Shown here one piece after another: positions 31,377-42,052 of a stretch of DNA of 64,000 bases; position 1 is the stretch's first letter, and every line of letters begins with the position of its first letter. Both the position numbers and the translations under genes were made by a program. The stretch is from Jatrophihabitans sp964252635. Lineage in GTDB: Bacteria > Actinomycetota > Actinomycetes > Mycobacteriales > Jatrophihabitantaceae. The stretch is taken from positions 7,183 through 71,182 of the forward strand of contig NZ_CAXUNP010000018.1 of the NCBI RefSeq assembly GCF_964252635.1. Direction: 5' to 3'. The notes under the pieces are model-generated. The model worked only from the letters and a program-made list of their open reading frames with translations. It made no database searches and was not told where the DNA came from.

Positions 31377-34300
31377 ATGCTCGACACCGACAGCCCGAAC
31401 AGCACCGACACCCCGAACACTCCGGACAGCAGCGGCGCGGAGCCCACCCCGGCCCCGGCGGCACGTACCCCCCGCAAGCGGGCGCCCCGCAAGGCGACGG
31501 CCGCCGCCGGCCCGCCGGCCCCGGACACGACTCCGGCCGACACGGCCCCGGCCGACACGGCCCTGACCGACACGGCCCCGACCGACACGGCTCTGGACGC
31601 GGCCACCCCGAGGCCCGCCCGCAAACGAGCGCCCCGCAAGACCGCTGCCAAGGCGGCCGCCGCCGCCCCGGCGGTCGAGCCGAACGAGGGCGACGGCGAG
31701 ACACCCGCCACCTCCGCCGAGCCCAGCGGCGCCCCGGCCAAGAAGACCGCCCGACGAAGCCGCGCCAAGGCTGCACCTGCCGTCGAGGCCGAGACCGACG
31801 CCGCGCCGACCGAGCCGGCGGACAGCACTCCGACAGACACCGAGTCGACCGACACCGCGCCGGCGGCCGGCACCGAGGCCGACGGCATGGCCGCCAAGGC
31901 CCCGGCCAAGAAGGCCACCCGCAAGCGCGCCGCCAAGAAGACCGCCGCCGCCGCCGTGGCCGACGAGGCCGCCGCTGCCTCCGACACCCACGCTGCCTCC
32001 GACACCCACGCTGCCTCCGACACTCCCGCTGCCTCCGCCGACGCGGAGCAGGCCGCCGGGACGCAGGACACGCCCGGCGCCCCCAGCGTGGTGTTCGTGG
32101 CACCGAGCGCCGGTGCCCCGACCGCCCGACGACGCCGCCCGGCGAAGAAGACGGCCGCCGCCGAGGACGCCGTCGCCCCCGAGGACGCGACCCGCACGGA
32201 CGCGACCCGCACGGACGTGACCCTCACCGACGCGGTCTCCGACGACACGACCGGTGACGTGACCACGTCCGAGCCCGGCCCGGTGACGGACGCCGACGAG
32301 ATCGAGCCCGACCCCGACGACGTCCGCGAGGCCGCGATCGAGCAGGCCAACGGCGCCCGCCGCCGCCGACGCCGCGGGCGTCGCGGACGCGGTGGCGCGG
32401 CGAACCGGACCGACGAAACCGGCGACGACACCGAGGACGAGGCCGATGACACGGCCGACGATGCCGAGACGCCGGACGCCGACAGCACCGCTGAGGACGC
32501 CGACGGCGGGGACGACGCAGCAGAGTCCTCGACGGGCTCCCGCCGACGCCGTCGCCGGCGCCGGTCCACCTCGGGCGGCGACGCGGACGCCGACGGCTCG
32601 GACGACCCGCCGAACACCGTCGTGCACGTGCGCGAGAAGAAGGCCAAGGCCGACAGCGACGACGGTGTCCGGGGCATCAAGGGTTCGACCCGGCTCGAGG
32701 CGAAGCGTCAGCGCCGCCGCGACGGCCGCGACACCACCCGCCGTCGCGCGCCGATCCTCACCGAGGCCGAGTTCCTCGCCCGCCGGGAGGCCGTCGACCG
32801 CGTCATGGCCGTGCGGCAGAACGGCGACCGCACGCAGATCGCGGTCCTCGAGGACGACATCCTGGTCGAGCACTACGTGACCCGGGCCAGCGCGACCTCC
32901 TACGTGGGCAACGTCTACCTCGGTCGCGTCCAGAACGTGCTGCCGAGCATGGAGGCCGCGTTCATCGACATCGGCAAGGGCCGCAACGGCGTGCTCTACG
33001 CCGGTGAGGTGAACTGGGACGCCGCCGGCCTCGACGGCAAGTCGCGCACCATCGAGCACGCCCTGAAGTCCGGCGACTCCGTGCTCGTGCAGGTCACCAA
33101 GGACCCGATCGGGCACAAGGGCGCCCGCCTCACCAGTCAGGTGTCGCTGCCCGGCCGCTTCGTGGTCTACGTGCCCGGCGGCGGCATGACCGGCATCAGC
33201 CGTCGGCTGCCGGACGCCGAGCGGCACCGGTTGAAGTCGATCCTCAAGAAGATCGTCCCGGACGAGGCCGGCGTCATCGTGCGCACTGCCGCCGAGGGCG
33301 CGTCGGAGGAGGACCTCACCCACGACGTCGAGCGGCTGCAGGCGCAGTGGGAGCAGATCCAGGCCAAGGCCGAGCAGAAGAAGTCGGCGCCGGTCCTGCT
33401 CCACGGCGAGCCGGACCTCGCGATCCGCGTCGTCCGCGACGTCTTCAACGAGGACTTCAAGCAGCTCGTCGTGCAGGGCGGCGAGGCGTGGGACACCGTC
33501 TCGGACTATGTCAGCGGTGTGGCACCGGACCTCGCCGAGCGCGTGTCCAAGCACGTCGGCAACACCGACCTCTTCCACGAGCTGCGGGTCGACGAGCAGC
33601 TGATGAAGGCGCTCGACCGCAAGGTCTGGTTGCCGTCCGGCGGCTCGCTGGTCATCGACCGCACCGAGGCCATGACCGTTATCGACGTCAACACCGGCAA
33701 GTTCGTCGGTTCGGGCGGCAACCTCGAGCAGACGGTCACCCGCAACAACCTGGAGGCTGCCGAGGAGATCGTGCGCCAACTGCGCCTGCGCGACGTCGGC
33801 GGCATCGTGGTGATCGACTTCATCGACATGGTGCTTGAGTCGAACCGCGAGCTGGTGCTGCGCCGGCTCACCGAGTGCCTCGGGCGCGACCGCACGAAGC
33901 ACCAGGTCGCCGAGGTGACGTCGCTCGGGCTCGTGCAGATGACACGCAAGCGGGTCGGCGAGGGCTTGCTCGAGGCGTTCAGCGAGCCGTGCGAGCACTG
34001 CCACGGCCGGGGCGTGATCATCCAGCAGGAGCCGGTCGACCAGAAGGGTGGTTCGTCCGACGAGGGCGACGACCGTTCTTCGGGTCGGGGCAAGCGTCGT
34101 CGTGGCGGTAAGGGCTCGAACGGGGGCGGCGGCGAGTCCGTCGAGCCGGTCGAGCCCCCCATGACCGACGAGCAGCGCCAGGCCGCCAACGCCGCGATCG
34201 CCGCGATCCACCGGGCCGCTGCGGCCGAGAAGGCGGAGGCCGAGGCCGCCGCGGCCGGCGAGGGCGGCGTGCTCGCCACTCTGGCCACCGACCTCGTGGC

Positions 34301-34749
34301 CGCGGCCCGGCAGGCCGAGGCTCCCACCGGGGCGCCGGACGCCACCGAGACGGACGCCCCGGTCGCGGGTCCGTCCGGGTCCGAGGCGCAGGCCCCCGAG
34401 GCGCAGGCCTCGGAGGCGAACGGGACGCAGGCCCCCGAGGCGAACGAGGCGCAGGCCCCCGAGGCGAACGAGGCGCAGGCCCCCGAGGCGAACGAGGCGC
34501 AGGCNNNNNNNNNNNNNNNNNNNNNNNNNNNNNNNNNNNNNNNNNNNNNNNNNNNNNNNNNNNNNNNNNNNNNNNNNNNNNNNNNNNNNNNNNNNNNNNN
34601 NNNNCCCCGAGGCGAACGGGACGCAGGCCCCCGAGGCGAACGAGGCGCAGGCTCCGGAGGCGAACGGATCGAACGGGGCGGCCCCGGCCGGCCGTCGCCG
34701 TCGCCGGGCGGCCAGCCGACCCGCCGGACCGCCGGTCGCCACCCCCTGA
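31377..34749 (+). CDS. rne: Ribonuclease E/G, interrupted by an assembly gap
   Basis: Endoribonuclease for rRNA maturation and mRNA decay. Residues 1-500 are a disordered Ala/Thr/Asp/Lys extension with short repeats (SDTHAA, APADTA) and an Arg patch (RRRRRRGRRGRGG). The S1 RNA-binding domain starts near 509 (YVGNVYLGRVQN), Mg-binding DFIDM is at 814-818, and the Zn-link is CEHC at 872-875. The C-tail is built of APEANEAQ repeats broken by 100 N (34505-34604). After the gap the frame that continues the repeat ends at TGA 34747-34749; this differs by one base from the pre-gap frame, so the true gap is not 100 bp. Start ATG 31377. Confidence 0.93.
34378..34676 (+). repeat. 24-bp tandem repeats in the rne tail, with a 100-N gap
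   Basis: Units encoding (A/T)QAPEANE flank the N run on both sides (variants include EANGTQ and QASEANG). The gap is almost certainly a collapsed or unspanned repeat array; the number of missing units is unknown. Confidence 0.9.
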
Positions 34750-34755
34750 CCCGCG

Positions 34756-34813
34756 CTTCCCGCCCGGTGTGGCCGCGATTCGGCCCGCGCCGGCGACCAC
34801 ACCGGGCGGGAAG
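34756..34813. terminator. Perfect 17-bp inverted repeat after rne
   Basis: CTTCCCGCCCGGTGTGG (34756-34772) is exactly complementary to 34797-34813 with a 24-nt loop. It begins 7 nt after the rne stop and could act as a T-run-less terminator. The loop contains CGCGATTCGG, reminiscent of CGCGATGCGG in the palindrome at 49350, so it may be a distant member of that family. Confidence 0.55.
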
Positions 34814-34841
34814 ACCCCACACCGGGGGTGCGGGAGGCGTT

Positions 34842-34871
34842 TTGCCTCCGGTGCCGACGGTGACGTAATCT
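34842..34871 (+). promoter_or_regulatory. rplU-rpmA promoter
   Basis: A -35 TTGCCT (34842-34847) and -10 TAATCT (34866-34871) are separated by 18 bp. Transcription would start near 34878, leaving a leader of about 90 nt before rplU. This is one of the best-matched vegetative promoters in the window. Confidence 0.6.
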
Positions 34872-34878
34872 GGATGAC

Positions 34879-34931
34879 GGCCCATCACGCGGTGGGCCTC
34901 TCGTGCGTCAGTGGCTCGTCGAGCCCGACGC
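34879..34931 (+). promoter_or_regulatory. Structured rplU 5' leader (two hairpins)
   Basis: Hairpin 1 is GGCCCATC (34879-34886) pairing with GGTGGGCC (34891-34898) around loop ACGC, right at the predicted 5' end. Hairpin 2 is GCGTC/GACGC (34905-34909 with 34927-34931) enclosing GGCTC/GAGCC (34913-34917 with 34921-34925). Ribosomal protein leaders often bind their own product, so autoregulation is plausible but not shown. Confidence 0.45.
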
Positions 34932-34969
34932 GGCAACACCGAACAGCAGCTCGAGGAGTGGATCCCGCG

Positions 34970-35284
34970 ATGTACGCCATCGTCAAGACCGGCGGCAAGC
35001 AGTACAAGGTCGCCGAAGGCGATGTGATCGAGGTCGAGAAGCTCGACGCCGCGCCGGGTGCCGAGGTCGCGCTGCCCGCGATCCTGCTCGTCGACGGCAG
35101 CACCGTCACGCACGAGGCCGCCGCGCTGTCCGCCGCCACCATCACCGCGGAGGTCGTGGCCCAGACCAAGGGCCCGAAGATCCGCATCCACAAGTACAAG
35201 AACAAGACCGGCTACCACAAGCGGCAGGGCCACCGTCAGCGGCTGACCCAGCTCAAGATCACCAGCGTCACCGGCGCTCAGTAG
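34970..35284 (+). CDS. rplU: 50S ribosomal protein L21
   Basis: 104 residues; MYAIVKTGGKQYKVAEGDVI and the C-terminal YKNKTGYHKRQGHRQ match bL21, which binds 23S rRNA. The frame is open from 34769, but ATG 34970 gives the conserved N-terminus and follows GAGGAG. rpmA starts 12 bp downstream, forming the usual L21-L27 pair. Confidence 0.97.
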   Translation: MYAIVKTGGKQYKVAEGDVIEVEKLDAAPGAEVALPAILLVDGSTVTHEAAALSAATITAEVVAQTKGPKIRIHKYKNKTGYHKRQGHRQRLTQLKITSVTGAQ

Positions 35285-35296
35285 GGATGGCACGCA

Positions 35297-35542
35297 ATGG
35301 CTCATAAGAAGGGCGCATCGAGCTCCCGCAACGGCCGCGACTCGAACGCGCAGTACCTCGGCGTCAAGCGCTACGGCGGTCAGGTCGTGAAGGCCGGCGA
35401 GATCATCGTCCGGCAGCGCGGCACCAAGTTCCACCCCGGCGTCAGCGTCGGCCGCGGCAAGGACGACACCCTGTTCGCGCTCGAGGCCGGAGCTGTGCAG
35501 TTCGGCTCCAAGCGCGGCAAGAAGACCGTCAACATCGTCTAG
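35297..35542 (+). CDS. rpmA: 50S ribosomal protein L27
   Basis: 81 residues. MAHKKGASSSRNGRDSNAQY and KFHPGVSVGRGKDDTLFA are diagnostic of bL27, whose N-terminus reaches the peptidyl-transferase centre. There is no Firmicutes-type N-terminal extension needing cleavage. Confidence 0.97.
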   Translation: MAHKKGASSSRNGRDSNAQYLGVKRYGGQVVKAGEIIVRQRGTKFHPGVSVGRGKDDTLFALEAGAVQFGSKRGKKTVNIV

Positions 35543-35582
35543 AGATCCGCTGGTAGTCCCAGGCAGCCGCGTACCGAGACCC

Positions 35583-35607
35583 TCTGCTGGAACGAGACAA
35601 CAGCAGA
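35583..35607 (+). terminator. Hairpin between rpmA and obgE
   Basis: TCTGCTG (35583-35589) pairs with CAGCAGA (35601-35607) around an 11-nt loop. No T-run follows. It could be an attenuating or processing structure between the ribosomal genes and obgE. Confidence 0.35.
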
Positions 35608-35629
35608 AGAGTTTCGGAGAGGCGGGATC

Positions 35630-37069
35630 GTGAAGTTCGTCGATCGCGTCGTCCTGCACCTCGCCGCCGGCAACGGCGCGCACGGTGTGGCCTCCATCCA
35701 TCGCGAGAAGTTCAAGCCGCTGGGCGGCCCCGACGGCGGTAACGGCGGGCGCGGCGGCGACGTCGTGCTGGCCGTCGACACCAACGTCCACACCCTGCTG
35801 GACTTCCACCACCACCCGCACCAGAAGGCCGGTAACGGCGGCCAGGCTGCTGGCGGACACCGCAACGGTGCGCACGGCTCAGACCTGCGTCTGCGGGTCC
35901 CCGACGGCACGGTCGTGCTGGACGAGCGCGGCGAGGTGCTCGTCGACCTCACCGGCCCCGGCGCCGAGTTCGTGGCCGCCCGCGGGGGCCAGGGCGGCCT
36001 CGGCAACGCCGCGCTCGCCTCGACCAAGCGCAACGCGCCCGGGTTCGCGCTGCTCGGCGAGCCGGGGGAGGCGCGCGACCTCGTCCTCGAGCTCAAGAGC
36101 GTGGCCGACGTCGGGCTCGTGGGGTTCCCCAGCGCCGGGAAGTCCTCACTGGTCGCGGCGCTGTCGGCCGCCCGGCCGAAGATCGCCGACTACCCGTTCA
36201 CCACGTTGGTCCCCAACCTCGGCGTGGTGAGTGCGGGCAACACGACGTTCACCGTCGCCGACGTCCCGGGCCTGATCCCGGGTGCCGCCGACGGCAAGGG
36301 TCTGGGCCTGGACTTCCTGCGCCACGTCGAGCGCTGCGCGGTGCTGCTGCACGTGCTCGACTGCGCCACCCTCGAACCCGGTCGCGACCCGCTGAGCGAC
36401 CTCGACGCGCTCGAGTCGGAGCTGGCCCGCTACGAGGGCACCTTCGGCGAGCTGCTCGAGAAGCCGCGGCTGGTCGCGCTGAACAAGATCGACGTGCCCG
36501 AGGCGCAGGAGCTCGCCGACCTCGTCCGCCCCGAGCTCGAGGCGCGCGGCCTGCGCGTGTTCGAGATCAGCGCCGTGTCGCACGCGGGCCTGCGCCCGCT
36601 GACGTTCGCGCTCGCCGAGGCGGTCGAGGCCGACCGGACCGCGCGGGCCGTCCCGGAGTCGCCGCGCATCGTGCTGCGCCCGCGCGCGGTCGACGACGTC
36701 GGCTTCACCGTGCGCCCCGACCCGGACGATCCGGGTGGGTTCGTCGTGCGTGGCGAGAAGCCCGAGCGCTGGATCCGGCAGACCGCCTTCGACAACGACG
36801 AGGCGGTCGGTTACCTCGCCGATCGGCTGGCGCGGCTGGGCGTCGAGAAGGAGCTCGCGAAGCAGGGCGCCGAGCGCGGTGCGTCCGTGACCATCGGCGA
36901 CGTCAGCTTCGACTTCCAGCCCACCGGTGGCGTCGACGTCGACGACTGGGCACCCGGCCGACGTGGTACCGACGAGCGCCTCGACACGTCGTCGCGGCCC
37001 CGTGCCGACGAGCGGTTGGCGGCCAAGAAGTCGCGCCACACCGGGCAGTGGACCGACGAGGACTTGTAG
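35630..37069 (+). CDS. obgE: GTPase Obg/CgtA
   Basis: GTPase acting in 50S ribosome maturation and stress control. Order: Gly-rich Obg fold (residues 1-158), G domain with GFPSAGKSS (about 164-172), switch DVPGLIPGA and NKID, then the OCT domain, for 479 residues in all. GTG 35630 follows GGAGAGG. The stop TAG (37067-37069) is followed only 2 nt later by the first mini-ORF of a tandem array leading into proB. Confidence 0.96.
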   Translation: MKFVDRVVLHLAAGNGAHGVASIHREKFKPLGGPDGGNGGRGGDVVLAVDTNVHTLLDFHHHPHQKAGNGGQAAGGHRNGAHGSDLRLRVPDGTVVLDERGEVLVDLTGPGAEFVAARGGQGGLGNAALASTKRNAPGFALLGEPGEARDLVLELKSVADVGLVGFPSAGKSSLVAALSAARPKIADYPFTTLVPNLGVVSAGNTTFTVADVPGLIPGAADGKGLGLDFLRHVERCAVLLHVLDCATLEPGRDPLSDLDALESELARYEGTFGELLEKPRLVALNKIDVPEAQELADLVRPELEARGLRVFEISAVSHAGLRPLTFALAEAVEADRTARAVPESPRIVLRPRAVDDVGFTVRPDPDDPGGFVVRGEKPERWIRQTAFDNDEAVGYLADRLARLGVEKELAKQGAERGASVTIGDVSFDFQPTGGVDVDDWAPGRRGTDERLDTSSRPRADERLAAKKSRHTGQWTDEDL

Positions 37070-37071
37070 GC

Positions 37072-37131
37072 ATGAGCGACGCTTGCGGAGCGAACGAGAG
37101 CATTGCGTCTCCGCATGGCCGAACGGAGTGA
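37072..37131 (+). CDS. Mini-ORF 1 of tandem array (19 aa)
   Basis: Encodes MSDACGANESIASPHGRTE from ATG 37072, 2 nt after the obgE stop; GAGGA at 37058-37062 could serve as Shine-Dalgarno. Whether the peptide is made, or the ORF is a by-product of a DNA/RNA repeat, is unknown. I recognise no protein family. Confidence 0.4.
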   Translation: MSDACGANESIASPHGRTE

Positions 37132-37135
37132 GGGT

Positions 37136-37195
37136 GTGAGCGACGCTTGCGGAGCGAACGAGAGCATTGCGTCTCCGCATGGCCGAACGGAGTGA
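37136..37195 (+). CDS. Mini-ORF 2 of tandem array (19 aa)
   Basis: GTG start; same 19-residue peptide as unit 1. GGAG at 37125-37128, inside the end of unit 1, is 7 nt upstream, so translation would be coupled to unit 1. Confidence 0.4.
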   Translation: MSDACGANESIASPHGRTE

Positions 37196-37199
37196 GGGC

Positions 37200-37259
37200 G
37201 TGAGCGACGCTTGCGGAGCGAACGAGAGCATGGCGTCTCCGCATGGCCGGACGGAGTGA
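37200..37259 (+). CDS. Mini-ORF 3 of tandem array (19 aa)
   Basis: GTG start; differs from unit 1 by Ile11Met and one synonymous Arg codon (CGA to CGG). The frame, stop and Shine-Dalgarno are preserved. Confidence 0.4.
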   Translation: MSDACGANESMASPHGRTE

Positions 37260-37263
37260 GGGC

Positions 37264-37323
37264 GTGAGCGACGCTTGCGGAGCGAACGAGAGCACTGCGT
37301 CTCCGCATGGCCGAACGGAGTGA
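37264..37323 (+). CDS. Mini-ORF 4 of tandem array (19 aa)
   Basis: GTG start; Ile11Thr relative to unit 1. Its GGAG and TGA lie directly before proB, so ribosomes finishing this ORF could restart at ATG 37328. Confidence 0.4.
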   Translation: MSDACGANESTASPHGRTE

Positions 37324-37327
37324 GGGC

Positions 37328-38422
37328 ATGACGCAGCGATCGGTGATCGCGACGGCCCGCCGGACGGTGGTCAAGGTCGGGTCGTCCTCCCTGACCTTCC
37401 GCGGACGTCTCGCACCCGATCGCCTCGACCTCGTCGTCGACGCCGTCGCCGCGCGCCGGCAGGCCGGGCAGCAGGTGGTGCTGGTGTCCTCCGGCGCCAT
37501 CGCGGCCGGCATCGGGCCGCTCGGGCTGCGCGCCCGCCCGCGTGATCTCGCGACCCAGCAGGCCGCGGCGAGCGTCGGGCAGCAGCTGCTGGCCGAGCGG
37601 TACGCGGCGTCCTTCGCCCGGTACGGGCTGACCGTGGGGCAGGTGCTGCTGACGGCCGACGACCTGCACCGCCGCGGCCACTACCGCAACGCCGAGTCGA
37701 CGTTGGAACGCCTGCTCGCGCTGGGCGTGGTGCCGATCGTCAACGAGAACGACACGGTGGCCACCCACGAGATCCGCTTCGGCGACAACGACCGCTTGGC
37801 GGCCCTCGTGTCGCACGTCGTGCACGCCGACGCGCTCGTACTGCTCACCGACGTCGACGGCCTGTACAGCGGTTACCCCGGCCGTCCGGACGCCCGCTTC
37901 ATCGCCGAGGTCGCATCCATGGCCGAGCTCGCCGGGATCGACGTCAGCCGCTCGGGCAGCCACGTCGGTTCGGGTGGCATGACCACCAAGGTCGACGCGG
38001 CCGCGATCGCCACCAGCGAAGGCATCCCGGTGGTGCTGGCCGCCTCCTCGCAGATCGCCGACGCGCTGCGCGGCGACACCGGCACGTTCTTCCATCCGGC
38101 GGGGGACCGCACGACGTCCCGGCTGTTCTGGCTGCGGCACGCCACGACCCCACGGGGGCGGCTGCTGCTGGACCACGGTGCGGTGACCGCGGTCGTGCAG
38201 CGGCGCAGTTCGCTGCTGCCGGCCGGCGTTCTCGGCGTCACCGGCGAGTTCTACTCCGGCGAGCCCGTCGACCTCGTCGACCCCGACGGCGTGCCGGTGG
38301 CCCGCGGCCTGGTCGGCTACGACGCGGCGGACCTGCCGCCGCTGCTCGGGCACCGCACCAGCGAGCTGCCCGCCGAGTTCCGACGCGAGCTGGTGCACCG
38401 CGACGACCTCGTCGTGCTGTAG
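37328..38422 (+). CDS. proB: Glutamate 5-kinase
   Basis: First step of proline synthesis: phosphorylates glutamate to gamma-glutamyl phosphate, which ProA reduces. Amino-acid kinase domain (KVGSSSLT, VSSGAIAAG, LLTDVDGLYS, GSGGMTTKVDAA) followed by a C-terminal PUA domain; 364 residues. The frame reaches back to 37307 inside the last repeat unit, but ATG 37328 gives the expected N-terminus and uses the unit's GGAG. proA lies two genes downstream. Confidence 0.95.
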   Translation: MTQRSVIATARRTVVKVGSSSLTFRGRLAPDRLDLVVDAVAARRQAGQQVVLVSSGAIAAGIGPLGLRARPRDLATQQAAASVGQQLLAERYAASFARYGLTVGQVLLTADDLHRRGHYRNAESTLERLLALGVVPIVNENDTVATHEIRFGDNDRLAALVSHVVHADALVLLTDVDGLYSGYPGRPDARFIAEVASMAELAGIDVSRSGSHVGSGGMTTKVDAAAIATSEGIPVVLAASSQIADALRGDTGTFFHPAGDRTTSRLFWLRHATTPRGRLLLDHGAVTAVVQRRSSLLPAGVLGVTGEFYSGEPVDLVDPDGVPVARGLVGYDAADLPPLLGHRTSELPAEFRRELVHRDDLVVL

Positions 38423-38488
38423 CCCCGGGCGCGCGCACACCCGCGCCTCGTCGTGACGATCGTCCCTCGTCCGGGTAGTGATGAGCGC

Positions 38489-38761
38489 ATGACCGGTCCC
38501 GAACCCCAGAGCCCACCGCCGTCGCAGCCGCAACCGGCCAAGTCGAAGCGCAGCGGGATCGCCTTCGGCCAGATCATCGGCGCCGTCCTGCTGGTGCTCG
38601 TGATCATCTTCATCCTGGAGAACACCCGCAGCGTCAAGATGCGGCTGATCATCCCCGAGGTGCACGCCTCGCTGTCGGTGGCGCTGCTCATCGCCGCCCT
38701 GCTGGGCGGGCTCGGGGTACTGCTCCTGCAGTACCGCCGGCACCGCAAGTCGAACCGGTAG
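38489..38761 (+). CDS. LapA domain membrane protein
   Basis: 90 residues: a Pro/Gln-rich cytoplasmic start, then two transmembrane helices separated by ENTRSVKMRLIIPEVHASLS, the pattern of LapA (DUF1049) proteins. Role unknown in actinobacteria. ATG 38489 lies 7 nt after a weak -10, TAGTGA (38476-38481), with no Shine-Dalgarno. It lies between proB and proA. Confidence 0.75.
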   Translation: MTGPEPQSPPPSQPQPAKSKRSGIAFGQIIGAVLLVLVIIFILENTRSVKMRLIIPEVHASLSVALLIAALLGGLGVLLLQYRRHRKSNR

Positions 38762-38786
38762 CCGCCCGCGCCCGTATCCTGTGCCC

Positions 38787-40049
38787 GTGACCGAGCAGCA
38801 CGCCAGCGCCGACGACGTCCGCTCGGCGGCGCGCGCGGCCAAGGAGGCCGCGGTCGAGCTCGCGCCGATGTCGCGCGCCGACAAGGACACCGCGTTGCAC
38901 GCAATGGCCGACGCCCTCGACGCGGCGACCGACGACGTCCTGGCCGCCAACGCCGAGGACCTGGCGTCCGGACGCGCGGCGGGCATGGCCGACGGGTTGC
39001 TCGACCGCCTGGCCCTCGACGCCGATCGTGTCGCGGCCATGGCGGTCGGTCTGCGGGACGTCGCCGCCCTGCCCGACCCCGTCGGCGAGGTGGTGCGCGG
39101 CTACACGCAGCCGAACGGTCTCGAGATCCGTCAGGTGCGGGTGCCCTTCGGGGTCATCGCGATGATCTACGAGGCCCGGCCCAACGTCACCGTCGACGCC
39201 GCCGGGTTGGCGTTGAAGTCCGGCAACGCCGCGTTGCTGCGCGGATCCGGGTCTGCGTTCCGCTCGAACGCCGCCCTCGTCGCGGTGCTCGCCGCCGCTG
39301 CCGAGAAGGCCGGGCTGCCTCGCGACGCCGTGCAGCAGGTGCCGGGTACCGACCGCGCGAGCGTCGACCATCTGTTGCGCGCGCGGGGGCTCGTCGACCT
39401 CGTCATCCCGCGCGGGGGCGCCGGCCTGATCAACCACGTCGTGGAGACTGCGTCCGTGCCCGTGATCGAGACCGGGGTAGGCAACGTGCACGTCTACGTC
39501 GACGCGTCCGCCGACCTCGACGTAGCGGAGCGCATCGTCGTCAACGCCAAGACCTCGCGCGTCAGCGTCTGCAACTCGGCCGAGACCCTGCTCGTGCACC
39601 GCGACGTCGCGGACGAGTTCCTGCCCCGCATCACCACGGCGCTGCAGCAGCAGGGGGTGACGGTGCACGGTGACGACGCGTTCGCGCAGCTCGACGGCGT
39701 GCGGGCCGCCACCGACGACGACTGGGAGCGCGAGTATCTGTCGCTGGACATGGCCGCACGGGTCGTCGACGACATCGACGCCGCGATCGCCCACATCCGG
39801 CGCTGGTCGTCCGGGCACACCGAGGCCATCGTCACCCGTGACCTCGATGCCGCCCGCCGCTTCACCGCACGTGTCGACTCGGCTGCCGTGATGGTGAACG
39901 CCTCCACGCGCTTCACCGACGGCAGCGAGTTCGGCTTCGGTGCGGAGATCGGCATCTCGACGCAGAAGATGCACGCCCGCGGGCCGATGGGCCTGGCCGA
40001 GCTGACGTCGACGAAGTGGATCGTCACCGGCGACGGTCACGTCCGTTGA
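38787..40049 (+). CDS. proA: Gamma-glutamyl phosphate reductase
   Basis: NADPH-dependent reduction of gamma-glutamyl phosphate to the semialdehyde in proline synthesis. The aldehyde-dehydrogenase-fold catalytic Cys is in SRVSVCNSAETLLVH, and VPFGVIAMIYEARPNVT is the family signature. About 420 residues. The frame begins at 38781, but -10 TATCCT (38775-38780) ends 6 nt before GTG 38787, which fits a leaderless start MTEQHASADD. It therefore has its own promoter although proB is close. Confidence 0.95.
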   Translation: MTEQHASADDVRSAARAAKEAAVELAPMSRADKDTALHAMADALDAATDDVLAANAEDLASGRAAGMADGLLDRLALDADRVAAMAVGLRDVAALPDPVGEVVRGYTQPNGLEIRQVRVPFGVIAMIYEARPNVTVDAAGLALKSGNAALLRGSGSAFRSNAALVAVLAAAAEKAGLPRDAVQQVPGTDRASVDHLLRARGLVDLVIPRGGAGLINHVVETASVPVIETGVGNVHVYVDASADLDVAERIVVNAKTSRVSVCNSAETLLVHRDVADEFLPRITTALQQQGVTVHGDDAFAQLDGVRAATDDDWEREYLSLDMAARVVDDIDAAIAHIRRWSSGHTEAIVTRDLDAARRFTARVDSAAVMVNASTRFTDGSEFGFGAEIGISTQKMHARGPMGLAELTSTKWIVTGDGHVR

Positions 40050-40082
40050 CGGGCATCGCGCGCTGATGGGTACCGGCAGCTG

Positions 40083-41978
<1,896 letters not shown>

Positions 41979-42052
41979 CACCGTCACACGCATCCCGTCC
42001 CCGAGCTGGGTAGGCTTTTCCTACAATCCAGGTGGAGAAGGGACGTCAGACC

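Larger units (their letters stand above)
37072..37327 (+). repeat. Four tandem 64-bp units, each holding a 19-codon ORF
   Basis: Four exactly 64-bp units fill the obgE-proB interval. Each contains start-19 codons-TGA and a 4-nt linker, with GGAG 7 nt before the next start. Internal hairpin: TGCGGAG (37084-37090 in unit 1) with CTCCGCA (37109-37115). Units differ at only a few bases. proB ATG 37328 falls exactly where unit five would start. Confidence 0.95.

Noticed and set aside
31047..34820. Minus-strand frame of about 1257 residues opposite rne
   Set aside because: Antisense shadow; it also crosses the 100-N gap, so continuity is meaningless.
36903..37512. Minus-strand frames through the 64-bp array (Arg/Ser/Ala-rich repeats)
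   Set aside because: 64 is not a multiple of 3, so the reverse frames only exist because the unit lacks antisense stops; they have no start signals, unlike the plus-strand mini-ORFs.
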